Below, in pieces: positions 16,584 to 25,911 of a DNA stretch of 64,000 nucleotides. How positions within the stretch are numbered: the first letter of the stretch is position 1; the number at the start of each line of letters is the position of its first letter. Under the pieces are notes generated by a model. That model was given only the letters and a program-made list of their open reading frames with translations, was not told the origin of the DNA and did no database searches. The stretch is from Bacteroidota bacterium (GTDB lineage Bacteria > Bacteroidota > Bacteroidia > Cytophagales > UBA9547): contig RDZG01000058.1 in the NCBI GenBank assembly GCA_004293915.1, positions 56,799 through 120,798 of the forward strand. Reading direction: 5' to 3'. The position numbers and the translations under genes are program-made.

Positions 16584-17188
16584 TTGCTATTATTCTTATT
16601 ATATGCTTTATACGCTAACAAATATAAAACCGCTAAAGACTTTTGATTTTTCCACTTTTTTGCAATTTCCAACATTTGAGCTTTTAATTTGACATTTGGG
16701 TTTAAGCCATAAAGATTTATCATAATTTCTTTGAGGTGAAAATCATCATAAGGAAATACATTGGGACGTTGTAAAGTGTAAATCAAAATCATATCTATTG
16801 TCCATTTGCCAATTCCTTTGATTGAGGATAATTCTTTGATTACTTCTTCATCAGAAAGTTCTTTAAAATTAATTGTATTATTACTCCAATATTCGATGAA
16901 AGTCATCATAGATTCATATTTACCCAATGCCAATTTTATTTGTGGAAGAGAATGTTGCTCCAATAAATTGAAATTTTGAAGTGTAAGATGTTCAATACCT
17001 GCTAGTTCTAAGGCTTTAGAAAAAATTCTTTTTGTGCTACGGTAGTGAATTTGTTGTTCAATTATACAACTCATTATATCATGAAAAACATTCTTTGTTG
17101 AGTTAATAGTAGGTTTAGGTAATTGAAGAATTATTTTTTCAATTATAGGGTCGGTCTTAGCTAAAATTTTCTCGTTATCAATTTCCAT
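16580..17188 (-). CDS. DNA-3-methyladenine glycosylase II family (HhH-GPD)
   Basis: 202 residues, cytoplasmic base-excision repair enzyme. The helix-hairpin-helix is LSSIKGIGKWTIDMILIYTL, followed by the catalytic aspartate in PNVFPYDDFHLKE, both diagnostic of the AlkA-type HhH-GPD fold. It removes alkylated purines such as 3-methyladenine. The arrangement with tetR is odd: it may be chance operon structure or a link between envelope transport and alkylation stress. A 7-bp inverted repeat lies 14 bp before its start (17203-17227). Confidence 0.85.
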   Translation of the reverse strand: MEIDNEKILAKTDPIIEKIILQLPKPTINSTKNVFHDIMSCIIEQQIHYRSTKRIFSKALELAGIEHLTLQNFNLLEQHSLPQIKLALGKYESMMTFIEYWSNNTINFKELSDEEVIKELSSIKGIGKWTIDMILIYTLQRPNVFPYDDFHLKEIMINLYGLNPNVKLKAQMLEIAKKWKNQKSLAVLYLLAYKAYNKNNSK

Positions 17189-17202
17189 TTATGATTTTGT
17201 AG

Positions 17203-17227
17203 TGTAATAAAATGACATCCTATTACA
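17203..17227. promoter_or_regulatory. Inverted repeat upstream of the alkA-tetR unit
   Basis: TGTAATA (17203-17209) and TATTACA (17221-17227) are exact reverse complements with an 11-bp spacer, just upstream of the glycosylase start. It could be a regulator site; it is unlike the TGAAC-type palindrome at 15922, so a different protein would be expected. Confidence 0.35.
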
Positions 17228-17256
17228 AATTAAGCTAAAATTTAGAAATAAAAAAA

Positions 17257-17292
17257 CCGAGTGAATATTCTCAAAACAAGAATATTACTCGG
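17257..17292 (-). terminator. Terminator of ilvC, usable in both directions
   Basis: CCGAGTGAATATTC (17257-17270) pairs with GAATATTACTCGG (17280-17292) with one bulged base. It is flanked by seven A to the left (T-tract for minus-strand transcription) and seven T to the right. It lies 20 bp after the ilvC stop at 17313. Confidence 0.85.
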
Positions 17293-17312
17293 TTTTTTTA
17301 TTTATCATTAAA

Positions 17313-17876
17313 CTATGCTTCGGTTGCGATAGGCTGCATGGCTGTCATAGCTTGGCGAAGCTCTGAACCAACCATTTCGATTGGGTGAAAACGGATAATT
17401 TCGTTTACAGCAATCAGCAATTTATTATCAACTCCATTATCTTTTCCTTCATTAAAGTTTTTACCAATAATGTTGGTATCCACTTTTTTCATAAAATCTT
17501 TCAACAAAGGTTTGCAAGCATGGTCAAACAAATAACAACCGTATTCAGCAGTATCAGAAATCACACGATTCATTTCAAATAATTTTTTACGAGCGATGGT
17601 ATTAGCTATCAAAGGCGTTTCGTGAAGGGATTCGTAATATGCACTTTCTTCTTTTATTCCTGCTTCGGTCATCGTTTCAAATGCTAATTCTACACCAGCA
17701 CGCACCATTGCTACCATCAATAAGCCATTGTCGTAATATTCTTGCTCAGAAATTTTCATCGAACCAGCTGGCGTTTGCTCAAATGCAGTGTTTCCAGTTG
17801 CGGCTCTCCAAGTCAAAAGGTTTTTATCATCATTTTTCCAATCTTCCATCATGGTTTTAGAAAATTCGCCACTCAT
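17313..17876 (-). pseudogene. ilvC: Ketol-acid reductoisomerase, C-terminal fragment
   Basis: 187 residues from an internal ATG ([13 protein letters not shown]) to the true stop. This is the second knotted domain of class II KARI, carrying the catalytic glutamates and serine region ([24 protein letters not shown]). It should be continuous with the N-terminal fragment: upstream in this frame the sequence still reads FQKHQDD, but about nine expected residues are missing and the frame changes at about 17897-17903. It cannot function alone, as it lacks the NADPH domain. Confidence 0.85.
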
Positions 17877-18771
17877 AATGTCGTCTTGATGTTTTTGAAA
17901 CTTCAGAAACTTCTAAAGCATAAATTTTTGCAGGATTCGATAGTCTATCCATCATACCTGTAATTCCGCCATGTTTCAACGATTCTGTAATTACTTCCCA
18001 ACCATATTGTATTAATTTAGAAGCATATCCTTTGTCAATCCCTTTTTCAACCATTTTATCGAAACATAATATTGAACCTGTTTGAAGTAAGCCACACAAA
18101 ATAGTTTGTTCACCCATCAAATCAGATTTCACTTCAGCAACAAACGAAGATTTCAACACACCTGCTCTGTCGCCACCTGTGCCTGCACAATAGGCTTTTG
18201 CCAATTCCCAACCTTTTCCTTCTGGGTCGTTTTCTGGATGTACTGCAATTAAAGTAGGCACACCAAAACCACGCACATATTCGGCACGAACTTCCGAACC
18301 TGGGCATTTTGGAGCAACCATAATTACAGTAATATCTTTACGAATTTGCATTCCTTCTTCTACAATGTTGAATCCATGCGAATACGACAAAGTAGCTCCT
18401 TTTTTAATCAAAGGCATGATGGCAGTTACAACCGAAGTATGTTGTTTATCGGGTGTTAAATTAATTACCAAATCAGCCGTTGGGATTAATTCTTCGTAAG
18501 TTCCAACTTTAAATTTATTGTCGGTAGCTTTTTTCCACGATTCTCTTTTTTGATCAATAGCCTCTTTACGAAGTGTATATGAAACATCTAAACCAGAATC
18601 TCTCAAATTCAAACCTTGATTCAAACCTTGAGCTCCACAGCCCACGATTACAATTTTTTTGCCTTTCAATGCATTTACACCATCAGTAAATTCGCTCGAA
18701 TCCATAAATTCGCAAACTCCCAATTGATTTAGTTTTTCTCTCAATGGAAGTGTATTAAAATAATTTGCCAT
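17857..18771 (-). pseudogene. ilvC: Ketol-acid reductoisomerase, N-terminal fragment (frameshift by deletion)
   Basis: 304 residues comprising the NADPH-binding Rossmann domain ([21 protein letters not shown]) and the first knotted domain with [12 protein letters not shown], the metal-binding aspartate and glutamate. Compared with the E. coli IlvC family (…[20 protein letters not shown]…), the gene continues normally to YALEVSE and then shifts frame, because 26 bases are missing before the FQKHQDD stretch. The frame then ends 13 residues later. IlvC catalyses the second step of isoleucine, valine and leucine synthesis; its loss would give auxotrophy. No other ilv gene lies nearby. Confidence 0.87.
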
Positions 18772-18954
18772 TTTTGTTTTTATTTAAAGAATATGATTTC
18801 TGTATATATTTTGATGTTACAAAGTTGGAATAATTATTTTTTGTAGGCTAGTAAAATTTGTATAAATTTAGGTAGTTTTAATGGCTGTAAAAACATATTA
18901 ATTTAGTAAATATTATTAATATATTGATAATCAAGTTATTGATAAAATATAAAT

Positions 18955-19833
18955 ATGAAAGAAATACCAATTTATACTATTAAAAATTTTGCACAAAAAT
19001 CAAATACTACCATTTTATACCAAGTTGAGCCATTTGATAAGAGTAGAGATTTTAAAGTAACTTATCCACATCGGCACGACAATTTTTTTGAAATTCTGTT
19101 TTTAACAAACGGAAAAGGTTCGCATACAATTGATTTTCAGCAATATGAAGTAAAACCATATAGTGTGTTTTTTCTCTCGCCAGGACAAATCCACGAACTC
19201 GATTTGTCGCCTGATGTGCAAGGTTATATTTTTCTTTTTACTTCTGATTTTTATCATTTTAATAAAACTGAAACCAATAAATTATTTGAATTACCTTATT
19301 TTTTTCATGAAACATTGGCTTCTCCTCCACTTTATTTAGAAAATAATCTCGAAATAACAGAATTGGAATATTGGTTCAAAAAAGCTACTTTAGAAAATAA
19401 TTCTTCGGAATTAGATAAAAACGAAGTCGTTCGTGCTTACTTAGATTTGATACTGGTTTTTTGCAAACGAAAATACATTCAACCTTTTGGTATGGATGAG
19501 AAACTTCAAAAAGGTAAGCTTTTGGTAAAAAAATTTAAACAGTTAATAGAACAACATTGCTCCGAAAATTTTTCTATAAAACAGTATGCCGATTTGCTTT
19601 TTGTAACTCCATCGCATCTGAGCGAAATTGTAAAAGCTATCAGTGGCAGAACTAGTACAGATTTAATAAACGATCGTATGGTATTAGAAATCAAGCGGTT
19701 ACTCAAATATTCGGATTTAACTATTACCGAAATTTCATACAAGCTAAATTTTTCAGACCAAAGTTATTTTGCAAAATATGTAAAAAAATTAACTGGTTTT
19801 TCGCCAAAAGAATTAAGAAACAATACAATTTAG
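18955..19833 (+). CDS. AraC-family transcriptional regulator
   Basis: 292 residues. The N-terminal cupin reads PHRHDNFFEILFLTNGKGSHTIDFQ...SPGQIHEL (about residues 35-85). The C-terminal has two HTH motifs, FSIKQYADLLFVTPSHLSEIVKAI and LTITEISYKLNFSDQSYFAKYVKKLTGFSPKEL, the standard AraC/XylS ending. It binds DNA in the cytoplasm and probably senses a small effector through the cupin. It is divergent from ilvC (183 bp between starts) but the target is unknown. Confidence 0.88.
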   Translation: MKEIPIYTIKNFAQKSNTTILYQVEPFDKSRDFKVTYPHRHDNFFEILFLTNGKGSHTIDFQQYEVKPYSVFFLSPGQIHELDLSPDVQGYIFLFTSDFYHFNKTETNKLFELPYFFHETLASPPLYLENNLEITELEYWFKKATLENNSSELDKNEVVRAYLDLILVFCKRKYIQPFGMDEKLQKGKLLVKKFKQLIEQHCSENFSIKQYADLLFVTPSHLSEIVKAISGRTSTDLINDRMVLEIKRLLKYSDLTITEISYKLNFSDQSYFAKYVKKLTGFSPKELRNNTI

Positions 19834-19910
19834 TACATGTTAAATTTATAGAAAAACCTAAATATTGTATTTTTCTTAGAAAATCCGAATTATTAAATTA
19901 CATTTGCAAA

Positions 19911-20003
19911 ATGTTTGCTTTTAAGGCAGCATCTCCGCAACCTGTCGGTCTTTGATTCATGTATGTGATTATGTGCCATCCGAGGGGTTTTTAGATGCTC
20001 TAA
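19911..20003 (+). promoter_or_regulatory. Leader of the DEAD-box helicase with tandem mini-ORFs and 7-bp stem
   Basis: This 130-bp stretch before the helicase start is visibly richer in G+C than its surroundings. It holds a 14-codon ORF (19911-19955, MFAFKAASPQPVGL), an 11-codon ORF (19959-19994, MYVIMCHPRGF) and a two-codon ORF directly after its stop (19995-20003). AGCATCT (19928-19934) pairs with AGATGCT (19993-19999), so the stem would enclose ORF2. Such a leader could regulate the helicase by folding or mini-ORF translation. No homologous RNA family is asserted. Confidence 0.45.
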
Positions 20004-20046
20004 AGCTCACTTGGAAATTTATTGGTTCACTTAATCATCATCATGT

Positions 20047-21870
20047 ATGAATGAAAAAATTATGTTCGCAGATTTGAATTTATCTGCCGAAACGTTACAA
20101 TCGCTTATTGATATGGGTTTTACAACCCCATCACCCATCCAAGAACAAGCTATTCCTTTTTTATTAGAAGGAAAAGACATGATTGGACAAGCTCAAACGG
20201 GTACAGGAAAAACGGCTGCTTTTGCCGTTCCAGCTATCGAATTGATAGATGTTGAAAAAAGAGGCGTTCAAACTTTAGTAATGTGCCCAACGAGAGAGTT
20301 GGCTATTCAAGTTGCTGAAGAATTCAAAAAAATTGGTAAATACAAAAAAGGATTTCGTACGGTAGCTGTTTATGGTGGCTCAAGTATCGACAAACAAATC
20401 CAAGCTTTGCGTCAAGGTGTGCAAGTTGTAATTGGTACTCCTGGTCGAATTATGGATCATATCGACAGAGGTACTTTGAAATTGGATAGCATCGAAATGG
20501 TAATTCTTGATGAAGCAGATGAAATGCTAAATATGGGATTTATTGATGATATCGAAAGTATTTTGAGTAACACGCCTGAAGGTCGCCAAACGGTATTTTT
20601 TTCTGCTACAATGCCAAAACCAATTATGGATTTGACACGCAGATTTCAAAAAAATCCAGAAATTATAAAAGTAGCTGCCAAAGAATTGACAGTTACAAAC
20701 ATCGAACAATTTTATTTTGAAGTTCGCCATACAGCAAGAGTAGAAGCTATGAGTCGTATTATCGATATGCATGGGTTGAAACTGATGTTGGTTTTTTGTA
20801 ATCAAAAACGTGTAGTTGATGAATTAGTTGAAGAATTGCAAGTGCGTGGCATGATGGCAGAAGGAATTCATGGCGATTTGCGTCAGCAACAACGTAATAA
20901 TGTGTTATCGAAATTCAAACAAGGTGTAGTTTCTATTTTGGTAGCTACTGATGTTGCTGCTCGTGGAATTGATGTAGATAATGTAGATGCAGTTTTCAAT
21001 TATGATATTCCATTAGATGACGAAAGTTATGTACATAGAATTGGTCGTACGGGTAGAGCAGGAAGAAAAGGAAAATCGTTTACTTTTTTAACTGGTCGCA
21101 AAGATGCACTTCGTATGCGTGATATCGAACGTTATACAAAATCACAAGTTGCTAAAGGCGAGGTGCCGTCAGGTGCTGAAATAGAGGCGTTTAGAAAAAA
21201 TCAGTTTGTAGAAAAAATTACAAATTTGGTAAATGCAGACCAATTCAACGAATTTATTCCTTTAGCGGAACAAATTATTGCAACTGGTATTTCTCCTTTA
21301 AAAATTATTGCTTCGTTATCTAAATTGCATTTAGGAACATTAGCATCGAAAACAGGTGGTGATGAGAACTTTTCTGTTGAAACTCGTGGTTCAAGAGACA
21401 GTTCAGACCGTGGTGGAAGAGATAGAGGCGACCGTAGTGGTGCCGATCGTGGTGGACGCAGCAGCGATCGTTTCGAACGCAGACCAAGTGGCGACCGTTT
21501 TGAAAGCAATCGTGGAGGCGGTTCAGACCGTTTTGACAGAGGTGGCGACAGAAGCAGAAGCGGTGGAAATCGTTTTGAAAGAAGTGGCGACAGACCAGAA
21601 CGTGGACCTTCGAGAGATTACGAAACCAATTCGGCTGATATGCAACGTATAGCCATAAATATTGGTAGAAATCAACGTGTTAGACCTGGAGATATAGTTG
21701 GTGCTTTAGCTGGAGAATCAGGAATTAATGGAAAAAATATAGGTAATATCGAAATAAAAGACAGCACTACGTTTGTATTTGTTCCTAAAACAGATGCCCG
21801 CAAAGTACTAGATGCTATGAATGGAAATACCATCAAAGGATTTAATGTAATGCTCGAATTAGCAGATTAA
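20047..21870 (+). CDS. DEAD-box ATP-dependent RNA helicase (CsdA/DeaD type)
   Basis: 607 residues with all helicase motifs: Q motif (FTTPSPIQEQAIPFLLEG), I (AQTGTGKT), Ia (PTRELAIQ), II (DEAD), III (SAT), V (TDVAARGID) and VI (HRIGRTGRAGRKG). After residue ~450 there is a long Arg/Gly/Asp-rich, low-complexity region with repeated RSGDRxxRGG-like units, then a C-terminal DbpA-type RNA-binding domain (MQRIAINIGRNQRVRPGDIVGALAGESGING). It unwinds structured RNA for ribosome assembly, typically induced in cold. Start at ATG 20047; a second in-frame ATG at 20062 is possible. Confidence 0.92.
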   Translation: MNEKIMFADLNLSAETLQSLIDMGFTTPSPIQEQAIPFLLEGKDMIGQAQTGTGKTAAFAVPAIELIDVEKRGVQTLVMCPTRELAIQVAEEFKKIGKYKKGFRTVAVYGGSSIDKQIQALRQGVQVVIGTPGRIMDHIDRGTLKLDSIEMVILDEADEMLNMGFIDDIESILSNTPEGRQTVFFSATMPKPIMDLTRRFQKNPEIIKVAAKELTVTNIEQFYFEVRHTARVEAMSRIIDMHGLKLMLVFCNQKRVVDELVEELQVRGMMAEGIHGDLRQQQRNNVLSKFKQGVVSILVATDVAARGIDVDNVDAVFNYDIPLDDESYVHRIGRTGRAGRKGKSFTFLTGRKDALRMRDIERYTKSQVAKGEVPSGAEIEAFRKNQFVEKITNLVNADQFNEFIPLAEQIIATGISPLKIIASLSKLHLGTLASKTGGDENFSVETRGSRDSSDRGGRDRGDRSGADRGGRSSDRFERRPSGDRFESNRGGGSDRFDRGGDRSRSGGNRFERSGDRPERGPSRDYETNSADMQRIAINIGRNQRVRPGDIVGALAGESGINGKNIGNIEIKDSTTFVFVPKTDARKVLDAMNGNTIKGFNVMLELAD

Positions 21871-21890
21871 TTTATCTTTTAAATAACAAA

Positions 21891-21926
21891 AAGCCCTGCA
21901 AGTTTTAATATTTGTTGGGCTTTTTT
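21891..21926 (+). terminator. Terminator after the DEAD-box helicase gene
   Basis: AAGCCCTGCAA ... TTGTTGGGCTTTTTT forms a hairpin with GC-rich closing pairs and a six-T tail, 20 bp after the stop codon. Confidence 0.75.
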
Positions 21927-22080
21927 GATTATTATAGGGATAAATTATTTGGAAATTTTTTATACTTAAATGTTATTCAGTAAGAGTGAAAAAGTAAGCC
22001 TACATCACTTTCAAGCACATTTGATTTTTTTTTCGACACACAAGACAATACTCAAAAATCCCAAAAAGTCATTTTTTTGC

Positions 22081-22115
22081 ATACGTTCTGCCACTGTTCC
22101 AACAGAAAAACGTAT
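22081..22115. repeat. Imperfect hairpin upstream of the type IIG gene
   Basis: ATACGTT (22081-22087) pairs with AACGTAT (22109-22115), with further CTG/CAG pairing inside and a bulge. It lies 34 bp before the restriction enzyme start. It could be a recombination site or a regulatory stem; I cannot decide. Confidence 0.35.
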
Positions 22116-22149
22116 CTTGGCAAATCGAAATAGAAAAAACATTTTGTAG

Positions 22150-25100
22150 ATGATTTTAAAAGAATTGAAACCAAGAAAAGCACTGAACAAAGCCTTTTTG
22201 AAAGTAAAACCGATTAGGATTGAAATTGAAGGTTTTAAGAGCAATCTTATAACTTTATTAGATTCTATAAATGACAAAGAAAGCGAAGAGTTTCATAAAA
22301 ACTTGGTTTCCGACTTTCTAAAAGATACCTATTACAAACAAAATCATTTTATCAATACCAAAGGTCGAAACGACCTAGTTATTCATAATGGAAATAACGC
22401 AAGCAGTTCAGTTGGTGTAATCATAGAAGCAAAAAAGCCGACCAATAAAAATGAGATGATTACCAAAGAGCATCTCAATAAAAAGGCATTTCAAGAATTG
22501 GTTTTGTATTACCTAAGAGAGCGAATTACACTTAAAAATTTGGAAGTCAAACATTTGGTGGCGACCAACATAAACGAATGGTTCATCTTTAACGAATATT
22601 TATTTGAAAGACTTTTTGCACAAAACAATGCATTTGTAAAGCAATTCGAGAATTTTGAAGCAAGCAAGAAAACAACAGATGTTTTTTACAAAGAAATAGC
22701 CGAACCATTTATTGAAAGCATCACTTCTGAAATTGAATTTACATACTTCAATATTCAGGACTTTCAAAAAACGCTTCGCAATCACTATAAAGCAGACGAC
22801 AATTCGCTGATTGCTTTGTTCAAATTGCTTTCGCCAGAACATCTTTTAAAACTTCCTTTCAGCAACGACAGCAACAGCCTTGACAAACGCTTTTACAGCG
22901 AGTTGTTGCATATCATTGGCTTGACTGAAATTAATGAAGGCGGAAAAAAACTAATTCAAAGAACCAAAGAAAGTGAGCGACATTTGGGAAGCATTTTGGA
23001 AGATGCCATCATTCAACTCGATAGTTTAGATAAACTCAACCGACTTGAAAAACCAAGTCAATTTGGAGCCAACTCGCAAGAACGACTTTTCAATGTAGCC
23101 CTCGAATTGTCTATTACTTGGATAAATCGTATTTTGTTTTTGAAGTTGTTGGAAGCTCAGCTAGTTACTTACCACAAAGGCGACAAATCGTATTCGTTTT
23201 TAAGTTTAGACAAAATCAAAAACTATGACGACCTTAATAGCTTGTTTTTTCAGGTATTGGCACGCAAGTATGACGAGCGAAACGAAGATGTTAAAAAAAA
23301 ATTTGAGAAAGTGCCTTATCTTAATTCTTCGTTATTTGAGCCAACAGAGATGGAGCAAGTTACTTTGTTTATCTCCAACTTAAAAGACGATAAAACAATT
23401 CCTGTTATTTCATCAACTGTTCTCAAAAACGACCAAGGCAAAAAAAGAACAAGCAATTTGAATACGCTTGAATATCTATTTGAGTTTTTAGATGCTTACG
23501 ATTTTGGAGCTGAGGGTACTGAAGAAATACAAGAAGAAAATAAAACATTGATTACTGCTTCGGTGCTTGGGTTGATTTTTGAGAAAATAAACGGCTACAA
23601 AGACGGTGCATTTTTTACACCTGGTTTTATTACTATGTATATGTGCCGTGAAACTATTCGCAAAGCAGTAGTTCAGAAGTTTACGGAATACCTAACGCTT
23701 CAAGGGTTTCAACCCCTTGAAGCGTTGAAAAGTATTGAAGATATTTATGAATTGATTCCGCAAAAGATTTCGAGAAAAAAAGCCAATGAAATAGTAAATT
23801 CCCTAAAAATATGCGATCCTGCCGTAGGTTCAGGACATTTTTTAGTGTCGGCACTTAATGAAATTATTGCCATAAAAAACGACCTTAAAATATTGGAAGA
23901 CCGTGAAGGAAAATCCTTACATCGTTATGAATTTACTGTCGATAACGATGAACTTTCAATAACAGACGAGGATGGCGAACTGTTTGAGTATAATCCAACA
24001 AATAAAGAAAGCCAACGCATACAAGAAACGATTTTCTACGAAAAGCAAACCATTATTGAAAACTGCCTTTTCGGTGTTGATATCAATTCCAATTCCGTAA
24101 AAATTTGCCGTTTGCGTTTGTGGATTGAACTTCTGAAAAACGCATACTACAAAAACAGCACAGAACTTGAAACGCTTCCAAATATTGACATCAACATAAA
24201 ATGTGGAAACTCTTTGGTGAGCCGTTTTGCCATTGATGCAGACTTAAGTAAATCTTTAAAAAGCCTAAAATGGGATATAAAAACCTACCGAGGTCTGATA
24301 CATGAGTATCAAAATGCGACTGACAAAGAAGCCAAACGAGGTTTTGAAAAACTTATCAACGATATTAAAAAAGATTTTAGAACCGAAATACACAAAAACG
24401 ACCCCATTCGCAAAAAACTAAGCGAACAAAGTGGACAACTTTTTATACACCTTAACCAAAAGCAAATTTTTGCATTAAATGGCAAGGAAAAAGAAGAATT
24501 TGAATTACGAACACGTTTTTTAGAAGTGGAAGTTGAAAAACGTAAAAAGCAAATAGATGAGATAGAAAGCAATAAAATCTATGATAACGCTTTTGAATGG
24601 CGTTTTGAATTTCCCGAAGTGCTCAATGATGATGGTGATTTTGTAGGATTTGATGTTGTTATTGGGAATCCGCCATATTTTTCGGTTTCGAACTTGGAAA
24701 AATCATTTTTGAATCATTTTGAAGTCTCAAATTATAAAACTTTTATAAAAAGCACAGATATTTATTGTTTGTTTTTAGAACTTGCTAAAAAGATAGGTAG
24801 TAAATACGGACTAAATCACTTTATAATTTCAAACAAATGGCTGACAGCAAGTTATGGTGAAAAAACAAGAACTTTTCTATCCGAACACACAAGCAAAATT
24901 TTTGTAATAGACTTTAACAAATACCAAATATTTGAAGAGGCTACTGTTGATGCCTGTTTGTTATCATTTTCTAATCAAAACGGCAAACGAACCGATTATA
25001 TAGAATATGACATTAAAGAAAATATAGAAAAAGTAGAGCAGTTTTTATCAAATATTACTTCCTCAACTAAAATAATTAGCTTAAACGAAACATGGAATCT

Positions 25101-25911
25101 GAGCGGGTTTGGATTTCAAAATATTAAACAAAAAATCGAATCGAAAGGTAAAATATTAATCAAATGGGACGTTAATTTTTATAGAGGAATAACAACAGGT
25201 TTTAACGAAGCCTTTGTAATTGATGGAGCTACTAAAAACAAGTTATTGGCAGAAGATAAAAAAAATTCATCTATTATAAAACCACTTTTGAGAGGTAGAG
25301 ATATAAAAAAATATAAATTTGATAAAGGATTACTTTGGTTAATTAATTCACATAATGGTTTAAAATCTGAAAAATTAAAGTCTATTGATGTGCCAAGAAC
25401 TTATCCATCTGTTTTTGAACATTTATTAAAACATAAAGAAAGACTTATTAATAGAATAGACAAAGGAGATGATTGGAGTAATTTGAGAAATTGTGCCTAC
25501 TTAAAAGAATTTGAAAAAGAAAAAATAGTTTTTACCAAAGCCTCTAAAATACAAGCATTTGCTTATGATAATCAAGGACATTTTGTATTAAATACAAGTT
25601 ATATTTTGGTAGGAGAAAAGTTAAAATATCTATTGGCATTTTTAAATTCCAAATTATTCCAATTTGCATTCAAAAAGTTTTATCAAAGTGGTGGGATTGA
25701 CGGAGAAATTACGATTCAATCTATTGAGCAAATTCCTATTGTATATCCTACCGCAAAGCAAGAATCTATTTTGATAAAAATCGTTGATAAAATAATTGAT
25801 TTAAAACAAAAAAATAAAACGACCACCGACTTAGAAACCCAAATAGACCAATTGGTTTATAAACTTTATGAATTGACAGAAGAAGAAATAAAAATTGTGG
25901 AAAATGCCTAA
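22150..25911 (+). CDS. Type IIG (Eco57I-like) restriction-modification enzyme
   Basis: 1253 residues combining nuclease and N6-adenine methyltransferase. N-terminal PD-(D/E)xK site: Asp75 in GRNDLVIHN and E93-A-K95 in IIEAKKP. The methyltransferase has motif X (GAFFTPGFITMYMCRE), motif I DPAVGSGHFL (from residue 556) and motif IV GNPPY (Asn840), followed by a target-recognition region and C-terminal coiled-coil. One chain should both modify and cut. Its codon use and flanks suggest acquisition between core genes. A near-perfect palindrome sits in frame at residues 515-526. It overlaps the next gene by 8 bp. Confidence 0.87.
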   Translation: MILKELKPRKALNKAFLKVKPIRIEIEGFKSNLITLLDSINDKESEEFHKNLVSDFLKDTYYKQNHFINTKGRNDLVIHNGNNASSSVGVIIEAKKPTNKNEMITKEHLNKKAFQELVLYYLRERITLKNLEVKHLVATNINEWFIFNEYLFERLFAQNNAFVKQFENFEASKKTTDVFYKEIAEPFIESITSEIEFTYFNIQDFQKTLRNHYKADDNSLIALFKLLSPEHLLKLPFSNDSNSLDKRFYSELLHIIGLTEINEGGKKLIQRTKESERHLGSILEDAIIQLDSLDKLNRLEKPSQFGANSQERLFNVALELSITWINRILFLKLLEAQLVTYHKGDKSYSFLSLDKIKNYDDLNSLFFQVLARKYDERNEDVKKKFEKVPYLNSSLFEPTEMEQVTLFISNLKDDKTIPVISSTVLKNDQGKKRTSNLNTLEYLFEFLDAYDFGAEGTEEIQEENKTLITASVLGLIFEKINGYKDGAFFTPGFITMYMCRETIRKAVVQKFTEYLTLQGFQPLEALKSIEDIYELIPQKISRKKANEIVNSLKICDPAVGSGHFLVSALNEIIAIKNDLKILEDREGKSLHRYEFTVDNDELSITDEDGELFEYNPTNKESQRIQETIFYEKQTIIENCLFGVDINSNSVKICRLRLWIELLKNAYYKNSTELETLPNIDINIKCGNSLVSRFAIDADLSKSLKSLKWDIKTYRGLIHEYQNATDKEAKRGFEKLINDIKKDFRTEIHKNDPIRKKLSEQSGQLFIHLNQKQIFALNGKEKEEFELRTRFLEVEVEKRKKQIDEIESNKIYDNAFEWRFEFPEVLNDDGDFVGFDVVIGNPPYFSVSNLEKSFLNHFEVSNYKTFIKSTDIYCLFLELAKKIGSKYGLNHFIISNKWLTASYGEKTRTFLSEHTSKIFVIDFNKYQIFEEATVDACLLSFSNQNGKRTDYIEYDIKENIEKVEQFLSNITSSTKIISLNETWNLSGFGFQNIKQKIESKGKILIKWDVNFYRGITTGFNEAFVIDGATKNKLLAEDKKNSSIIKPLLRGRDIKKYKFDKGLLWLINSHNGLKSEKLKSIDVPRTYPSVFEHLLKHKERLINRIDKGDDWSNLRNCAYLKEFEKEKIVFTKASKIQAFAYDNQGHFVLNTSYILVGEKLKYLLAFLNSKLFQFAFKKFYQSGGIDGEITIQSIEQIPIVYPTAKQESILIKIVDKIIDLKQKNKTTTDLETQIDQLVYKLYELTEEEIKIVENA
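23694..23726. repeat. 33-bp palindrome inside the type IIG coding sequence
   Basis: Arms AACGCTTCAAGGG (23694-23706) and CCCTTGAAGCGTT (23714-23726) are exact reverse complements around a 7-nt loop. It adds a short in-frame segment (TLQGFQPLEAL) just before the methyltransferase core. Perfect symmetry within a coding region suggests an inserted REP-like element. Confidence 0.6.

Noticed and set aside
19911-19994. Mini-ORFs before the DEAD-box gene as real small proteins
   Set aside because: Fourteen and eleven codons are too short to claim as proteins; treated only as part of a possible leader.
22081-22115. attC-like integron site upstream of the RM gene
   Set aside because: The hairpin has some resemblance but no recognisable core sites or integrase; kept as a simple inverted repeat.
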